Assembly: GCA_033032865.1 (NCBI GenBank)
Contig: JAWHQI010000099.1
Coordinates: 3,047,001-3,111,000, forward strand
Length of the DNA stretch: 64,000 bases
Reading direction: 5' to 3'
From: Dactylorhiza incarnata
Lineage: Eukaryota; Streptophyta; Magnoliopsida; Asparagales; Orchidaceae
Shown here: positions 1 through 10,337 of the stretch, piece by piece
Numbering within the stretch: position 1 is the first letter of the stretch
How the letters are laid out: each line of letters begins with the position of its first letter
The notes under the pieces: model-generated
Databases searched by the model: none
What the model was told of the DNA's origin: nothing
What the model saw: the letters and a program-made list of their open reading frames with translations, nothing else
Program-made: the position numbers and the translations under genes

Positions 1-1093
1 ATTTGCCAAACTTATCATTTCTTGATAAGTCCTGGGCTCCCTTATATTTGCTTCAAATTTTTGGGGGCCCTCTCTCAAGCCATGAATGAGGGCAACCCTA
101 TATAGCTCTGGATCCACATTCTGGACTTCCATGATCTCCTTCTGGAAGCGGTATATGAAACGGGCCCATGTTTCGTCTTCCCGCTCCTTTATATCGAAAA
201 GGGCCGCATGGCCACTTTTCCTTTTTCTTGAAGTAGAGAATCTCAGCAGAAATTCCTTGTGCAGCTCGGCAAAACAACTGATCGATCTGCGGTGCAACCC
301 ATAGAACCACTCCCTTGCTTGTCCTTCAAAGGAGGTCACAAGGAGTTTGCACTTGGTTGCATCAGTTAAGGTCCTAAGAGCAATTGCCGACTCGAAGGCT
401 TGTAGATGAACAGTGGGATCAGTTTCTCCATTGAAAGCCGGCAGGCGAGGTTCTCTGAAATTATTCGGGGCTGGCTCCCCCCGAACTTTGTCCACGAAGG
501 GAGAAGTTTCTTCAACATCTTCATATAGAGGAGCAGGATAGTAAGCCGCTGGATCTGTGGCTACTCGCGGACAAGCCGCCTGGTAGGAGGACCGGGCAGC
601 AGCTTCTGGCGGGTAGAAGTGATGGATAACAACTTCAGGCGGGTAGAAGAAACGGGCTACGCCTTCTTGCGGGAAAGAAAGGCGGGCAGCATGAGAAGCC
701 GCCCCCTGGAAATCAAGGACTCGAGCCGGCATGCTGTGCGCGACATCCTGGTAGAAGTTTTGCCTAGCTGCAAAACCTTCTTGCTGGGGTTGGAAGTTGG
801 CGGCTTGTGGTAGCGAGTAAGGTGGAGGCGGAGGAGGAACCGGATTCACCGCCTGATTAACCGCGGCTTGCTATGGAACTAACCGCTCGGTTAATAGGGC
901 CAAAGTCTGACTGATTGCGTCCAACTGCTGATCAGTCGCCTTCTGAGCCCGCTCGGCTTCCCTTCTGGATTGCTCCAAGGCTTCCCACAAAGAGTCCTCA
1001 CTATGATCAGAGCGGTCTCCAAGGGGGAACCGACGGTCTGACTTTATAGCAAGGATTTCAACGACAATCCGCGATCTGAAGGTCGCGTGTTTC
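1..1093 (-). pseudogene. Tat-like Ty3/gypsy gag fragment (element G1), runs off the window
   Basis: Minus-strand reading frame that is open from the LTR edge to the window start apart from one TAG at 871-873. The N-terminal part (before the stop) is charged and coiled-coil-like. A Pro/Tyr-rich linker follows, then a retrotransposon gag core: an FNGETDPTVHLQAFE motif near 400, a DATKCKLL motif, a WF motif (about 320), then SISCFAELHKEFLLRF and RFIYRFQKE. This pattern is typical of gag from the Tat/RIRE2-like gypsy group. Gag would form the particle that packages element RNA. No ATG is seen before the stop; the only start-like codon is a GTG inside the LTR. The stop could come from one C-to-T change of CAG. 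The frame is still open at base 1, so protease and pol should lie to the left. Confidence 0.8.
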
Positions 1094-1936
1094 TGTTGAA
1101 TCCGAAATCGCACCTCCGAAGGAAATCGGAGGCTGCGGGCTGCCGGTTACTTTTCAGGTGGAGAAAACGAGACCACTGGCAGCGGTCAAGGCCAAACTTC
1201 GCCCATCACGGCGAATGCCACTCCTGTGACAGGCTTTCCTTTTATTAAGAAGAAGCGGTTACAACGGGTTACAAGTGCAGGAAAGCAGAAGCCGTCCAGT
1301 CAGACAGGTCGCAAGACGGGAAACTCGAGACCGCAGCTCAAACAAGCGAGCTCCTAGATTCGAGTGTGTGTGTCTTGGGAACGTTGCCGCCCCCTATTTA
1401 TAGGCTCGGGGGCCTGCCCGAACGGGCAGGGATAAAATAACCGCCTGCCCGGGTACAGGAGAATCAGGCAGGCGATGACGGGATACAGAAAGGGGAAAAG
1501 AAAGAAGCTGCGCGGCTTGGCGGCTTGGCGGCTTGCACTTGCAGTCTGTCTCATAGAGGGGCTGGAGATGCTGCGACCAAGGCGATGATGCCACCCGGGC
1601 GGTCTCCGACTTGAGACCGCAGCTTGTCTTCTTGGACTTGGACCCTGATAGCTTTCGTGGCACAACCCGGGCGGTCTCCGACCTGAGACCGCGGTTTGCT
1701 GTTGGGACGACCTTGGCTGATCTTCATGGCGCGACCCGGGCGGTCTCCGACCTGAGACCGTGGCTTGCTTTTGGGACTTTGAGCCTTGATAGCCTTCAAT
1801 CTTGGGAGGCGACCTGAATGCTCTGACCACCCGGTTGGTGGTGATAGACTTTATCAAATCTGAACCAGGCGACTAGTATCATCAAACCGCCCGGTCTGCG
1901 TGACATGCTATTCAGATGCGGTCTTCTGGATAAACA
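1094..1936 (-). repeat. 5' LTR of gypsy element G1
   Basis: On the minus strand the LTR begins TGTTTATCC at 1936 and ends GATTCAACA at 1094. It holds a TATA box (CCTATAAATAGG) at 1393-1404. The inner terminus and the leader after it match those of G2 at 17948, which fixes that edge. The outer edge is inferred from TGTT/AACA termini and the change of sequence at 1937. The TSD would be ggtac (1937-1941), with its partner outside the window. The long open frames inside it (for example 1354-1857) follow GC-rich repeats and are not genes. Confidence 0.7.
1590..1765. repeat. Three-copy inverted-repeat array in the G1 LTR
   Basis: The unit is about 70 bp and each copy has 8-bp inverted arms, GCGGTCTC and GAGACCGC, around a 6-nt centre. 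Copies lie at 1599-1620, 1671-1692 and 1740-1761; the last arm has one mismatch. They lie upstream of the TATA box in minus orientation, so in U3. Confidence 0.8.
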
Positions 1937-1970
1937 GGTACGCGCCTCTATTTCTTCAAAATATTAATAC

Positions 1971-1980
1971 TATATAAATA
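1971..1980 (+). promoter_or_regulatory. TATA-like box upstream of the element A accessory ORF
   Basis: TATATAAATA lies about 110 bp before the accessory reading frame at 2082, between the G1 insertion and the ORF, so it belongs to element A. The position fits an internal promoter for the ORF downstream of pol. No second copy of this interval is in the window for comparison, so the role is only inferred. Confidence 0.35.
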
Positions 1981-2081
1981 GACTAAGGGCTTCATGAAAA
2001 ATCACATCATTTCATCAAGACCTTACGGAAGTCCAGTCGGCGAACTCCTTCCTCTCCCGATGATTCATCTTCTCGATCTCA

Positions 2082-3839
2082 TTGGCGCGCCGAAGCTCTA
2101 AAAATTTGCAGGTAGGTGGGGAACTCATTCGAACAGGATTTGCAAGCACTTCAGATGAGTCTAGGAACATCATCCTAATGCTAGAAGTCCACGGTTTGTC
2201 GTTCCTCCTAGAGCATCAATGTCGAGTTCTGGACAGAGAAGTATTGGAATTCTATAAGAACGCACAACTTCAACGTGAAAGCTCTGTGATCAAGAGTCAT
2301 GTTAGGAACACAGTGGTTCGATTGAAGCCTAGTCTCCTGAACAAATTTTTGTGCCTACCCGTGATGGATGAAGAAGATGTCCAGGAAGATTGAGATTCCA
2401 ACAGAACTCTATCCTTCTGTGACTTAGCAAGAGGATCTACTTCAATACGAAGGAAAGTAATGAATGAAGAAGGAAAATTACTAACTGATATCATTGGAAA
2501 GGTTCTTTTGTGCAAGATTGGTTCTCATGATTATGTATCAAGCGACAAGTTCAAGCTTTTGACAGCAGTAATTTGCAGAAAGATGATAAATTGGGGAATA
2601 GTTTTGTTTGACAGAATTAAAGCAAGACTAATGGCACCAAACTTTGGGAGAATTCTCACTCCATATTTGAATCAGTTTGACAAAAATCAGTTTGATATGT
2701 CCTCTGGCATACCTATTCATCATCTCAAAAAGATAGATTATTCAATCTTCAGTAGGTGGGAGAGAAGAATCCCAAGGCAGGGTGCTAAGAAGGATGATGA
2801 AGAAGAGGTAGAATTTGAAAATGAACCAAGAATTTAGTCTTCACCCCATGATACTCCTAGGAACTCTGATGCAGTTGTTGAGGGGGAGAATCTTCATGCA
2901 CAAGACTCTGAAGCTCAGCATGATCCTTCTGAAGTTCAGCTCCAATTACCACATGTTATCTACACTCTAATGCCTGAAGCCCAGAAGGATGTTCCTGATA
3001 AGAATGAAATTGCAAATGAAGTCTCAAGTATTCAAGTTTCTGGTGAGAAAGGATCCACATATGGTGGAGTCCTGGTTCTTGAGAAAGTTCATGTGGAGAA
3101 GGTAGTTCTTGAAGAGGCTGAGGGGGAGAAATCAGTTCAATCTCCCCAAAAGAACCTCATTATTGATTTTTCCTCTAAGGAAGTAAGAGAGGATGAGGAG
3201 CAGGAGCAACCTTTGATCAAGGATCACCCATCTCCATGGGGAGGTCATTCTAGTCATTGTTCTTCAGTTGGTGGAAGTTTTGGAGCCCCCGGATCTCAGA
3301 ATATCATTATTTCCCCCTTCTGATAGTTCCTTGTTAAAGTTTATAGAAGCAATGTTAATCATGCAAAAAGAGCATTTTGACTTCTCCATGAAACAAGTGT
3401 TTGATAAAGTAAAAGAACAAGAAACTAATTTGAACAATGGCTTAGCTGAGATGAAACACACCATGGGAAACTTTAAAGCAAAAATGGATGAATGGTTAAA
3501 TCAAGGTGGTAAAGTTGTGAATCTTACAATGCATGGTATTTATCATGTTTATGATAGGGTAGCTCATATTTCAACTGAAAATGATACCTTGATGCATTCT
3601 CATGATTCAATCATGCATTATATTAATGAGCAAATGGCTAAGTATGGAGTTGATATTGCCTCTTCCCTAACTGAAGAAGTCAGAAAAGGGGAGATAAAGT
3701 TACAAGCCCAAATGGAAGAGCTAAGTCATGAGATGAAAAGCAAAATTCATAATGCAAATGTATATAATTATCAGAATTTTAAGTGGCTTCATGAAGAGCT
3801 GATTGGGACAGCTCCAGATCCACCTGTTGAGGGCACAGG
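2082..3839 (+). pseudogene. Accessory ORF downstream of pol in SIRE-like element A, part 1
   Basis: A degraded reading frame just upstream of a copia 3' LTR, the position of the env-like ORF in Sireviruses. The N-terminal part (2082-2837) has the pattern of the putative plant transposon protein domain found beside many plant retroelements: LNKFLCLPV, then GKLLTDIIGKVL, a GSHD motif, and PNFGRILTPYLNQF. It is followed by an acidic Ser/Pro-rich stretch and a helical, probably coiled-coil, region (about 3340-3780). Breaks are TTG in place of ATG at 2082, TGA at 2391, TAG at 2835 and a frameshift near 3270-3320. TRGAG1 splits it; the frame resumes at 9722 after the TSD. Homologous to the ORF at 41916-44015. 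Function unknown; I see no clear signal peptide or membrane anchor. Confidence 0.72.
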
Positions 3840-5342
3840 TGTTGGGTATTGCAGCCACAATTACCTTGATTTGAAGAAGTGTTCATTTGAACTAAGTTGA
3901 ATTGAGTTGTATTTGATGTTGTTCTCTAGTTATGTGTTTGCAGGTTCTAAATTGCTAAGTGCACACCAAAGTCAGGTTGCAATGGATCACCAAACACAGT
4001 TCTATACAATGTAATCCCTCATTGTGTAGAACAAAGTGTTGGTCCACGTGTAATCTCTCTATTGGGGTGTACTTCAGATACTCATAACTAAAGGTTTTCA
4101 AGTTTGAGGAGTGGAGCAGGTTTTCAGGAGAAAAGAAATTTTTGCTGAGTCAATTCGTCGAGATGTCTCGTGAAGTTCCGATGAATCTCGACGAATCCAG
4201 ACAGAAGCCAAATTTCCAGTTTAAAGAAGAAATTTCTGCGGCTAAGTCTATTCGTCGAATGTTCTCATGAACTCCCGACGAATATCGACGAACGCAAACA
4301 GAAGTCAAAAAGGCAGGCTTGTGAAGGAAATGGTGCGGCTAAGTCAATTCATCGAATGTTCTCGAGAACTCCCGACGAATTCCGACGAATGAAAACAGAA
4401 GACAGTTTTCAAGCTTTGATCAGTATTTTTCAATGGCCAAGTCAATTCGTCGAATGTTCACGTGAAGTCTCGACGAATGACGGACAGACGGATCTCAAAT
4501 TTATGTTTCGTTTTTGAAATTTAGGGTTGGCTGCCATGTACAGTACACGTGGCGACCTCTACTTGTTTGTCTCCTGAGTCGTTGGAGGTTTCCCTATAAA
4601 TAATCCTTTATTTTTAGGGCAAACCAAGAAGAAGAAAAAGAAAAAAAACCGATTGAAAAAGGAAGCAACCGTTTTTCTTTCTCTCTCGTGCTGAACAAGG
4701 TTTCTGAGATCTAATTTCTGCGCCTCTTAAGTTTCGTTCTTCAGTGTTGCTAAAGATTTCTCAGATAAGAAGGCCTTTGATCAAGTGCTGCTCTCAATAT
4801 TGAAGATCTTTTCAAACTAATCAAAGGGCCTACTCAGATCAGGTTTGCCGATTCTTCATTCTTCCTAATCCTTGAAGATCCAAGCTTCCACTCTAAAGGA
4901 AGAAGAAGATTCAGTCTTTCCAGATCTGAAGTTAATCTCTATTGAGATTCAAGAGAAGTTTCATTTCAAACTTTATTCAATTCCTGTAGGAGTTTTTTTT
5001 CTCCGAGTTATTTTGTAGGAGTTGTTTACTCCGAGTTGTAGGAGTTGTTTACTCTGAGTTTGTAGGAGAGGTTGTTCTCCGAGTTTGTAGGAGCCGTTGT
5101 CTCCGAGTGTAGGATTTGTTGATAAATCCGAGTTTTGGTGAAGTTGCCGACGCTAGCCCGAAGTGCTAGATAGGCGGAGCGGGAGAGAGGAGTACCCACT
5201 CTTGGGGAACCTCTATAAATCTTATATCTCTGTGCTGTGATTTTTTTTGTTGTGTTTGTGCAAAATTTGTATTCCGCAATCGCAGTAGAGATCACCTATT
5301 CACCCCCCTCTAGGTGATTTAGGTAGACAACGATTTCTTTCA
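3840..5342 (+). repeat. 5' LTR of TRGAG1
   Basis: Starts TGTTGGGTATT and ends TTTCTTTCA, directly before the PBS. A TATA box (TATAAATA) is at 4595-4602. U3 carries four imperfect repeats of about 90 bp (4145-4490) built on ATTCGTCGA and TCGACGAAT arms. The 3' part has short repeats of TGTAGGAG and CTCCGAG (about 4985-5115). It differs from the 3' LTR at 8209 at only a few dozen sites by eye, so insertion is fairly recent. Confidence 0.93.
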
Positions 5343-5344
5343 AT

Positions 5345-5360
5345 TGGTATCAGAGCGAGG
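5345..5360 (+). other. Primer-binding site of TRGAG1 (initiator Met tRNA type)
   Basis: TGGTATCAGAGCGAGG follows the 5' LTR after two bases. It matches the 3' end complement of plant initiator Met tRNA, the usual primer for Ty1/copia minus-strand DNA. Confidence 0.93.
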
Positions 5361-5433
5361 TTATCTTTAAGAGGTTAACACCTAGATTAAAGATCCTTCT
5401 ACGTTGTCAAGATCTCTATCTCTGGACAGAGGC

Positions 5434-7740
5434 ATGGAAAGGTTTTCCTCCACGCTCCCAGTTTGCACTAAAGAGAATTTCCCCATGTGGAAAGAAAGAG
5501 TCATCTTCTACATGGAAGCAAATGATCCCCGAATCTCCCAGATAGTTAAGGAAGGTCCCCATATTCCCATGGTTGCTTCTAACATTGATGCCACCAAACA
5601 AGTGCCAAAGAATGTGATGGACATGACAAAGGATGAAATTGCACTTGTCACTCTAGACAAAAAGGCAAAGAACATTATTGCTGGTGCAATTGATGATTCA
5701 ATGCTACAAAATCTGATTCACTGCAAGTATGCAAAAGTGATGTGGGATTCTATTGTGGTTTTGATGGAAGGTACTGAAGAAGTTCGAGATGACAGGAAGT
5801 CCTTGCTGAACCAAGAATACGAAGCCTTCAAGCAACAAGGCAAAGACACAATTTCTGACACCTATGAGAAATTCTTCAAGATTGTAAATGGTCTGAGAAA
5901 CTATGGAAGAGAATTCACCATGGGTGAACTAAACGATAAATTCCTTAGATCTCTGTCTAAGGAATGGGACCCCAAGGTGATAGCTATCAGAGAATATGGT
6001 AAGTTGGCTACTACGGAGCCACATATTCTGTATGGGAAGCTGCTCTCCCATGAGCTGAAGTTGAATATCAGGAAGTCAGAAGAGGAAAGCAGTAGGAGCT
6101 CTGGCAAGGAAAATACCATTGCTCTAAAGGCTGAAAGTTCCCGGAGAAGCAGGGCTCTGTCCCCTGTGAGGGATGAGTCCTCTGAGGATAAAGCTGAAAG
6201 CAGTTCTGCAGACTCAGAACTATCTGAAGGAGAGTTCTCCCTCCTCTCCAAGCAATTCAAGAAGTTGCTTAGCAAGAGGAGGCAAATGAGAAAAGGCTCA
6301 TCTTCCTCAAGAGATCACAGGAGATCACACCGTGACAGAAATGATAGGTATGGTTCTAAACCGAACAAACACGATTATACTGAACCCGTTTGTTATTGTT
6401 GTAAAATGTCAGGGCACATGATAGCTGATTGCCCACACAAGAAGAAGGAATCTTCAAGAAAAGAAGAAAAGAAGTCCTTCAAAGGAAAGAAGAAAGAGGA
6501 GAAGAGTTTTGTTGCCAAGAAGTCCAAGACTCTGAGTGATAGTGACACAAATGAGTCTAACTCAGATGAAGAGGCATTCTTTGGACTGATGGCTCAACCT
6601 GATACAGAAGACCAATTTGGTCAATATAGAGGAAAAGGTCTCACAGAAGACTGCTTCTACAGTCTAATAGCCATGTCAGATGATGACAAAGATGTTGTTC
6701 CTTTCACCGGTCAGGTATTATCCTCTACACCTCTTTCATGTTCAGAAACGACATCTGATGCTAATGAAAACTACTATTCAGAAGAGGATTCTGAGTTGAC
6801 TGCTATGTATGAGGAAATGTTGAAGGGGTTTAATAAGTGTCGAAAGCTTGTTAAAACTCAATCAAAGGAGATTCAATCCATAAAGGATCAAGAATCAAAC
6901 CTGAGAAAGGAGATTGAAGAATCTAACCTACTCAGGGAAGAAATCTTATCCTTGAAGATTGCACTCTCCGAGGCCACCTCAGCAGGCATTCAGAAGAGTG
7001 AAATTATCAATGATTTGACGAAACAGCTTGAGGCTGAAAAGAAGATCACAATGAACTTCTCTAAGCTCAAGATAGTTTTGCCTATCATAGACACTTTCAC
7101 TGCTGGTTCTGGTAATAGTGGTTTGGGCCATGTTGCTGAAAAGAGCCTAAGTAAGTCAGCCAAAAGAAGAGCTGCTAAAGCAAAGAGTAAGGGTCCACAG
7201 TGTGCTCCAACTTTCAAGAAGGTGATTCTTCCTACGAACACCTATGATCTCGAGAGCATTTATGGTCACTTCAGCAGACCAACCCATGTTGAGCCTGCCA
7301 AGGTGAACTCAGTGTGGACCAGACCCATAAACTTTGGTTCTAGCTCCCTCAAGGATCCTTATGAGGAAGTTCAATTGAAGCATCATGGACCATTCGTTCA
7401 TGGATCAAATGTTAAGAAGGCACCGCAAGTCAAGCCTATTGTGCCTAAGAATTGTGTATGTTGCACCAACGAGGCTTCTACCTCCAAGGTTGATGCTCCT
7501 GCAAAGCCACCCGTTCAAAAGGCTCAGCAAAACACAAAGAGGAGATACAATAGATTTGAATGCTGGTGTTGTGGCAAAATTGGTCATTTTGCCATAGATT
7601 GTTGGTTCAATCATACTGTGCCAAGAACACCACGAGTTAAAAGTGCAAGACCGACCACTTGCAAAGTTAATGTTCCTAGTGGTGTTGATCTAACCAGAAA
7701 CCTAGGACCCAAATCCTTTTGGGTTCCTAAGGGAAATTAA
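5434..7740 (+). CDS. gag: Intact SIRE-like copia Gag (768 aa)
   Basis: Capsid/nucleocapsid polyprotein of TRGAG1. The ATG at 5434 is chosen because the open frame upstream (from 5404) has only a TTG. The N-terminal third is a copia gag core (LPVCTKENFPMWKERV, then KVMWDS and SDTYEKFFKIVNGLRNYG). The middle is Ser/Arg-rich. There are two CX2CX4HX4C zinc knuckles: CYCCKMSGHMIADC at residue 320 (base 6391) and CWCCGKIGHFAIDC at residue 710 (base 7561). A predicted coiled coil (about residues 455-550) lies between them. The frame has no stop or frameshift over 2.3 kb, notable in an otherwise enzyme-less element. The stop TAA at 7738 is at the same place as in two other family copies. Long bipartite-knuckle gags fit the SIRE/Maximus lineage. 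Confidence 0.93.
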   Translation: MERFSSTLPVCTKENFPMWKERVIFYMEANDPRISQIVKEGPHIPMVASNIDATKQVPKNVMDMTKDEIALVTLDKKAKNIIAGAIDDSMLQNLIHCKYAKVMWDSIVVLMEGTEEVRDDRKSLLNQEYEAFKQQGKDTISDTYEKFFKIVNGLRNYGREFTMGELNDKFLRSLSKEWDPKVIAIREYGKLATTEPHILYGKLLSHELKLNIRKSEEESSRSSGKENTIALKAESSRRSRALSPVRDESSEDKAESSSADSELSEGEFSLLSKQFKKLLSKRRQMRKGSSSSRDHRRSHRDRNDRYGSKPNKHDYTEPVCYCCKMSGHMIADCPHKKKESSRKEEKKSFKGKKKEEKSFVAKKSKTLSDSDTNESNSDEEAFFGLMAQPDTEDQFGQYRGKGLTEDCFYSLIAMSDDDKDVVPFTGQVLSSTPLSCSETTSDANENYYSEEDSELTAMYEEMLKGFNKCRKLVKTQSKEIQSIKDQESNLRKEIEESNLLREEILSLKIALSEATSAGIQKSEIINDLTKQLEAEKKITMNFSKLKIVLPIIDTFTAGSGNSGLGHVAEKSLSKSAKRRAAKAKSKGPQCAPTFKKVILPTNTYDLESIYGHFSRPTHVEPAKVNSVWTRPINFGSSSLKDPYEEVQLKHHGPFVHGSNVKKAPQVKPIVPKNCVCCTNEASTSKVDAPAKPPVQKAQQNTKRRYNRFECWCCGKIGHFAIDCWFNHTVPRTPRVKSARPTTCKVNVPSGVDLTRNLGPKSFWVPKGN

Positions 7741-8208
7741 TCTGTGTTTGCAGGTATGTCCAAAGGCCAACCAAAACTCTAATCAGGCATTTGGACAAGT
7801 GGATGTTCATGGTACATGACCAGAACATAGAAGAAATATAGTAAGGTTGCTGAAAAGCTTAGGAAATCAGTCCAGGCACTGAAATTCTAAGGGGGAGATA
7901 AGTCTAAGGGGGAGAAAAGATTGAGGGGGAGCTGATTCTACATATACTCCCAAATGTGTACTCCTATGCAGTTGCTGAGGGGGAGCTTTGAGCTCTCATG
8001 CTTTTTCTTCCCTATCTGAAGTAGTCAGAAAGGGGGAGAGAAGTTGAAATTGCAAGAGAATTTGAAGTTGGGAGGAATTGGCAAAGTTGAAAGGGAGAGA
8101 AAGTTGAAAAAGCTAAGTTTTTAACTCTCCTCTTCTATTTGATATATATTTATTTAAGTGCAATTCAACTCAGTACATAGGTTCTGACTTCTTCAAATAG
8201 GGGGAGAT
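7741..8208 (+). other. TRGAG1 3' untranslated region with repeated polypurine tracts
   Basis: Opens with a splice-acceptor-like TGTGTTTGCAG (AG at 7752-7753) and a protease-start remnant in the gag frame (SGCSWYMT). Six AGGGGGAG-type purine tracts follow near 7888, 7906, 7924, 7977, 8030 and 8199; the last touches the 3' LTR and is the likely plus-strand primer. Multiple polypurine tracts are a known trait of Sireviruses. Confidence 0.85.
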
Positions 8209-9716
8209 TGTTGGGTATTGTAGACACAATTACCTTGATTTGAAGAAGTGTTCCTTTGAACTAAGTTGAATTGAGTTGTATTTGATGTTGTTCTCTAGTT
8301 ATGTGTTTGCAGGTTCTAAATTGCTAAGTGCACACCAAAGTCAGGTTGCAATGGATCACCAAACACAGTTCTAGACAATGTAATCCCTCATTGTGTAGAA
8401 CAAAGTGTTGGTCCATGTGTAATCTCTCTATTGGGGTGTACTTCATATACTCATAACTGAAGGTTTTCAAGTTTGAGGAGTGGAGCAGGTTTTCAGGAGA
8501 AAAGAAATTTTTGCTGAGTCAATTCATCGAGATGTCTCGTGAAGTTCCGATGAATCTCGACGAATCCAGACAGAAGCCAAATTTCCAGTTTAAAGATGAA
8601 ATTTTTGCGGCTAAGTCTATTCGTCGAATGTTCTCATGAACTCCCGACGAATATCGACGAACGCAAACAGAAGTAAAAAAGGCAGGCTTGTGAAGGAAAT
8701 GGTGCGGCTAAGTCAATTCATCGAATGTTCTCGAGAACCCCTGATGAATTCCAACGAATGAAAATAGAAGACAGTTTTCAAGCTTTGATCAGTATTTTTC
8801 AATGGCCAAGTCAATTCGTCGAATGTTCACGTGAAGTCTCGACGAATGACGGACAGACGGATCTCAAATTTATGTTTCGTTTTTGAAATTTTGGGTTGGC
8901 TGCCATGTACAGTACACGTGGTGACCTCTCCTTGTTTGTTGCCCGAGCCGTTGGAGGTTTCCCTATAAATAATCCTTTATTTTTAGGGCAAACCAAGAAG
9001 AAGAAAAAGAAAAAAAATCCTATTGAAAAAGGAAGCAGCCGTTTTTCTTTCTCTCTCTCTCGTGCTGAACAAGGTTTCTGAGATCTAATTTCTGCGCCTC
9101 TCAAGTTTCGTTCTTCAGTGTTGCTAAAGATTTCTCAGATAAGATGGCCATTGATCAAGTGTTGCTCTCAATATTGAAGATCTTTTCAAACTAATCAAAG
9201 GGCCTACTCAGATCAGGTTTGCCGATTCTTCATTCTTCCTAATCCTTGAAGAACCAAGCTTCCACTCTAAAGGAAGAAGAAGATTCCGTCTTTCCAGATC
9301 TGAAGTTAATCTCTATTGAGATTCAAGAGAAGTTTCATTTCAAACTTTATTCAATTCCTGTAGGAGTTTTTTTTTCTCCGAGTTATTTTGTAGGAGTTGT
9401 TTACTCCGAGTTGTAGGAGTTGTTTACTCTGAGTTTGTAGGAGAGGTTGTTCTCCGAGTTTGTAGGAGCCGTTGTCTTCGAGTGTAGGATTTGTTGATAA
9501 ATCCGAGTTTTGGTGAAGTTTCCGACGCTAGCCCGAAGTGCTAGATAGGCGGAGCGGGAGAGAGGAGTACCCACCCTTGGGGAACCTCTATAAATCTTGT
9601 GTCTCTGTGCTGTGATTTTTTTGTTGTGTTTGTGCAAAATTTTTATTCCGCAATCGCAGTAGAGATCACCTATTCACCACCCTCTAGGTGATTTAGGTAG
9701 ACAACGATTTCTTTCA
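8209..9716 (+). repeat. 3' LTR of TRGAG1
   Basis: Near-identical copy of 3840-5342, beginning TGTTGGGTATT after the polypurine tract and ending TTTCA before the TSD copy acagg at 9717-9721. Short open frames here are LTR artefacts. Confidence 0.93.
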
Positions 9717-9721
9717 ACAGG

Positions 9722-10162
9722 GAAACCTCATCTTTTTGAAGTAGGGCAGTATGATCCTCCAGAGCAATATCCTCAAGGTTGGTCTGATCCTGCAGAGGAA
9801 GAATACCTTGGATAATCCTCTAGGCCTCCTTTGAATAGAAGAAGATATGGGAATGTCCCTCAGCTAGTAGATCAGATCACAGTCAGAGCAGAGTTGAAGT
9901 TTGGAGTCCAATCTCCAAAGGTATTATTTTGGATAACTTCACTTTAGTAGATATTGGAAATGAGAACCGCAACGATTATTACAGCAGAGATGAATGGGAA
10001 AAGAATGAATTATCAAATGTAAAGAGGAGGATTCATTTAAGGAATCATGGAAGCTCAGATGATGCACCTCCTCCTCCTTCCAGATATTATCGCAAGCCTT
10101 ATGCATACTTTGACAGGCAGTTGGAGAAGAGCAAAAGGCATAAGTCTAAGATGTCTCTGTGA
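9722..10162 (+). pseudogene. Accessory ORF of element A, part 2 (C-terminal end)
   Basis: Continues the frame of 3268-3839 across the TRGAG1 insertion. It has an in-frame TAA at 9812 and a frameshift near 9900-9929. The last part (9929-10162) ends with an aromatic, proline-rich motif, PPPSRYYRKPYAYFDRQ, that matches the C-terminus of the homologous ORF in element B. It is followed by about 175 bp of AT-rich sequence and an AGGGGGAGAT polypurine tract (10328-10337). Confidence 0.7.
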
Positions 10163-10337
10163 AATGTTGTGTGAATTGTGAATGGCCTTAAGAACATTTA
10201 TATAAACATTAATGTTTTCACGATCTAGTCTTTAATTTCAAACTCATTATGTCATTTTTTGTATCTGTGATTATAATTATTCTCTATGCAATTCAACTTA
10301 GTACAAAGGGTTCTGACTTCTTCAAATAGGGGGAGAT

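Larger units (their letters stand above)
3840..9716 (+). mobile_element. Complete gag-only copia retrotransposon (TRGAG1)
   Basis: A 5.88-kb element flanked by the 5-bp TSD acagg (3835-3839 and 9717-9721). It has two LTRs of about 1.5 kb, an initiator-Met PBS, a polypurine tract and one intact gag ORF. No protease, integrase, RT or RNase H is present. Removing the element with one TSD copy gives a continuous reading frame of the accessory ORF of element A, which confirms the boundaries. After gag it keeps a short protease-start remnant (about 7741-7830) and a piece similar to the accessory ORF (about 8008-8070 compared with 3657-3725). It therefore arose by internal deletion from a full SIRE-like element. 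It would need enzymes supplied in trans. Confidence 0.93.

Noticed and set aside
1354..1857. A 167-aa minus-strand ORF
   Set aside because: It lies inside the G1 LTR and follows the inverted-repeat array; no domain is recognisable.
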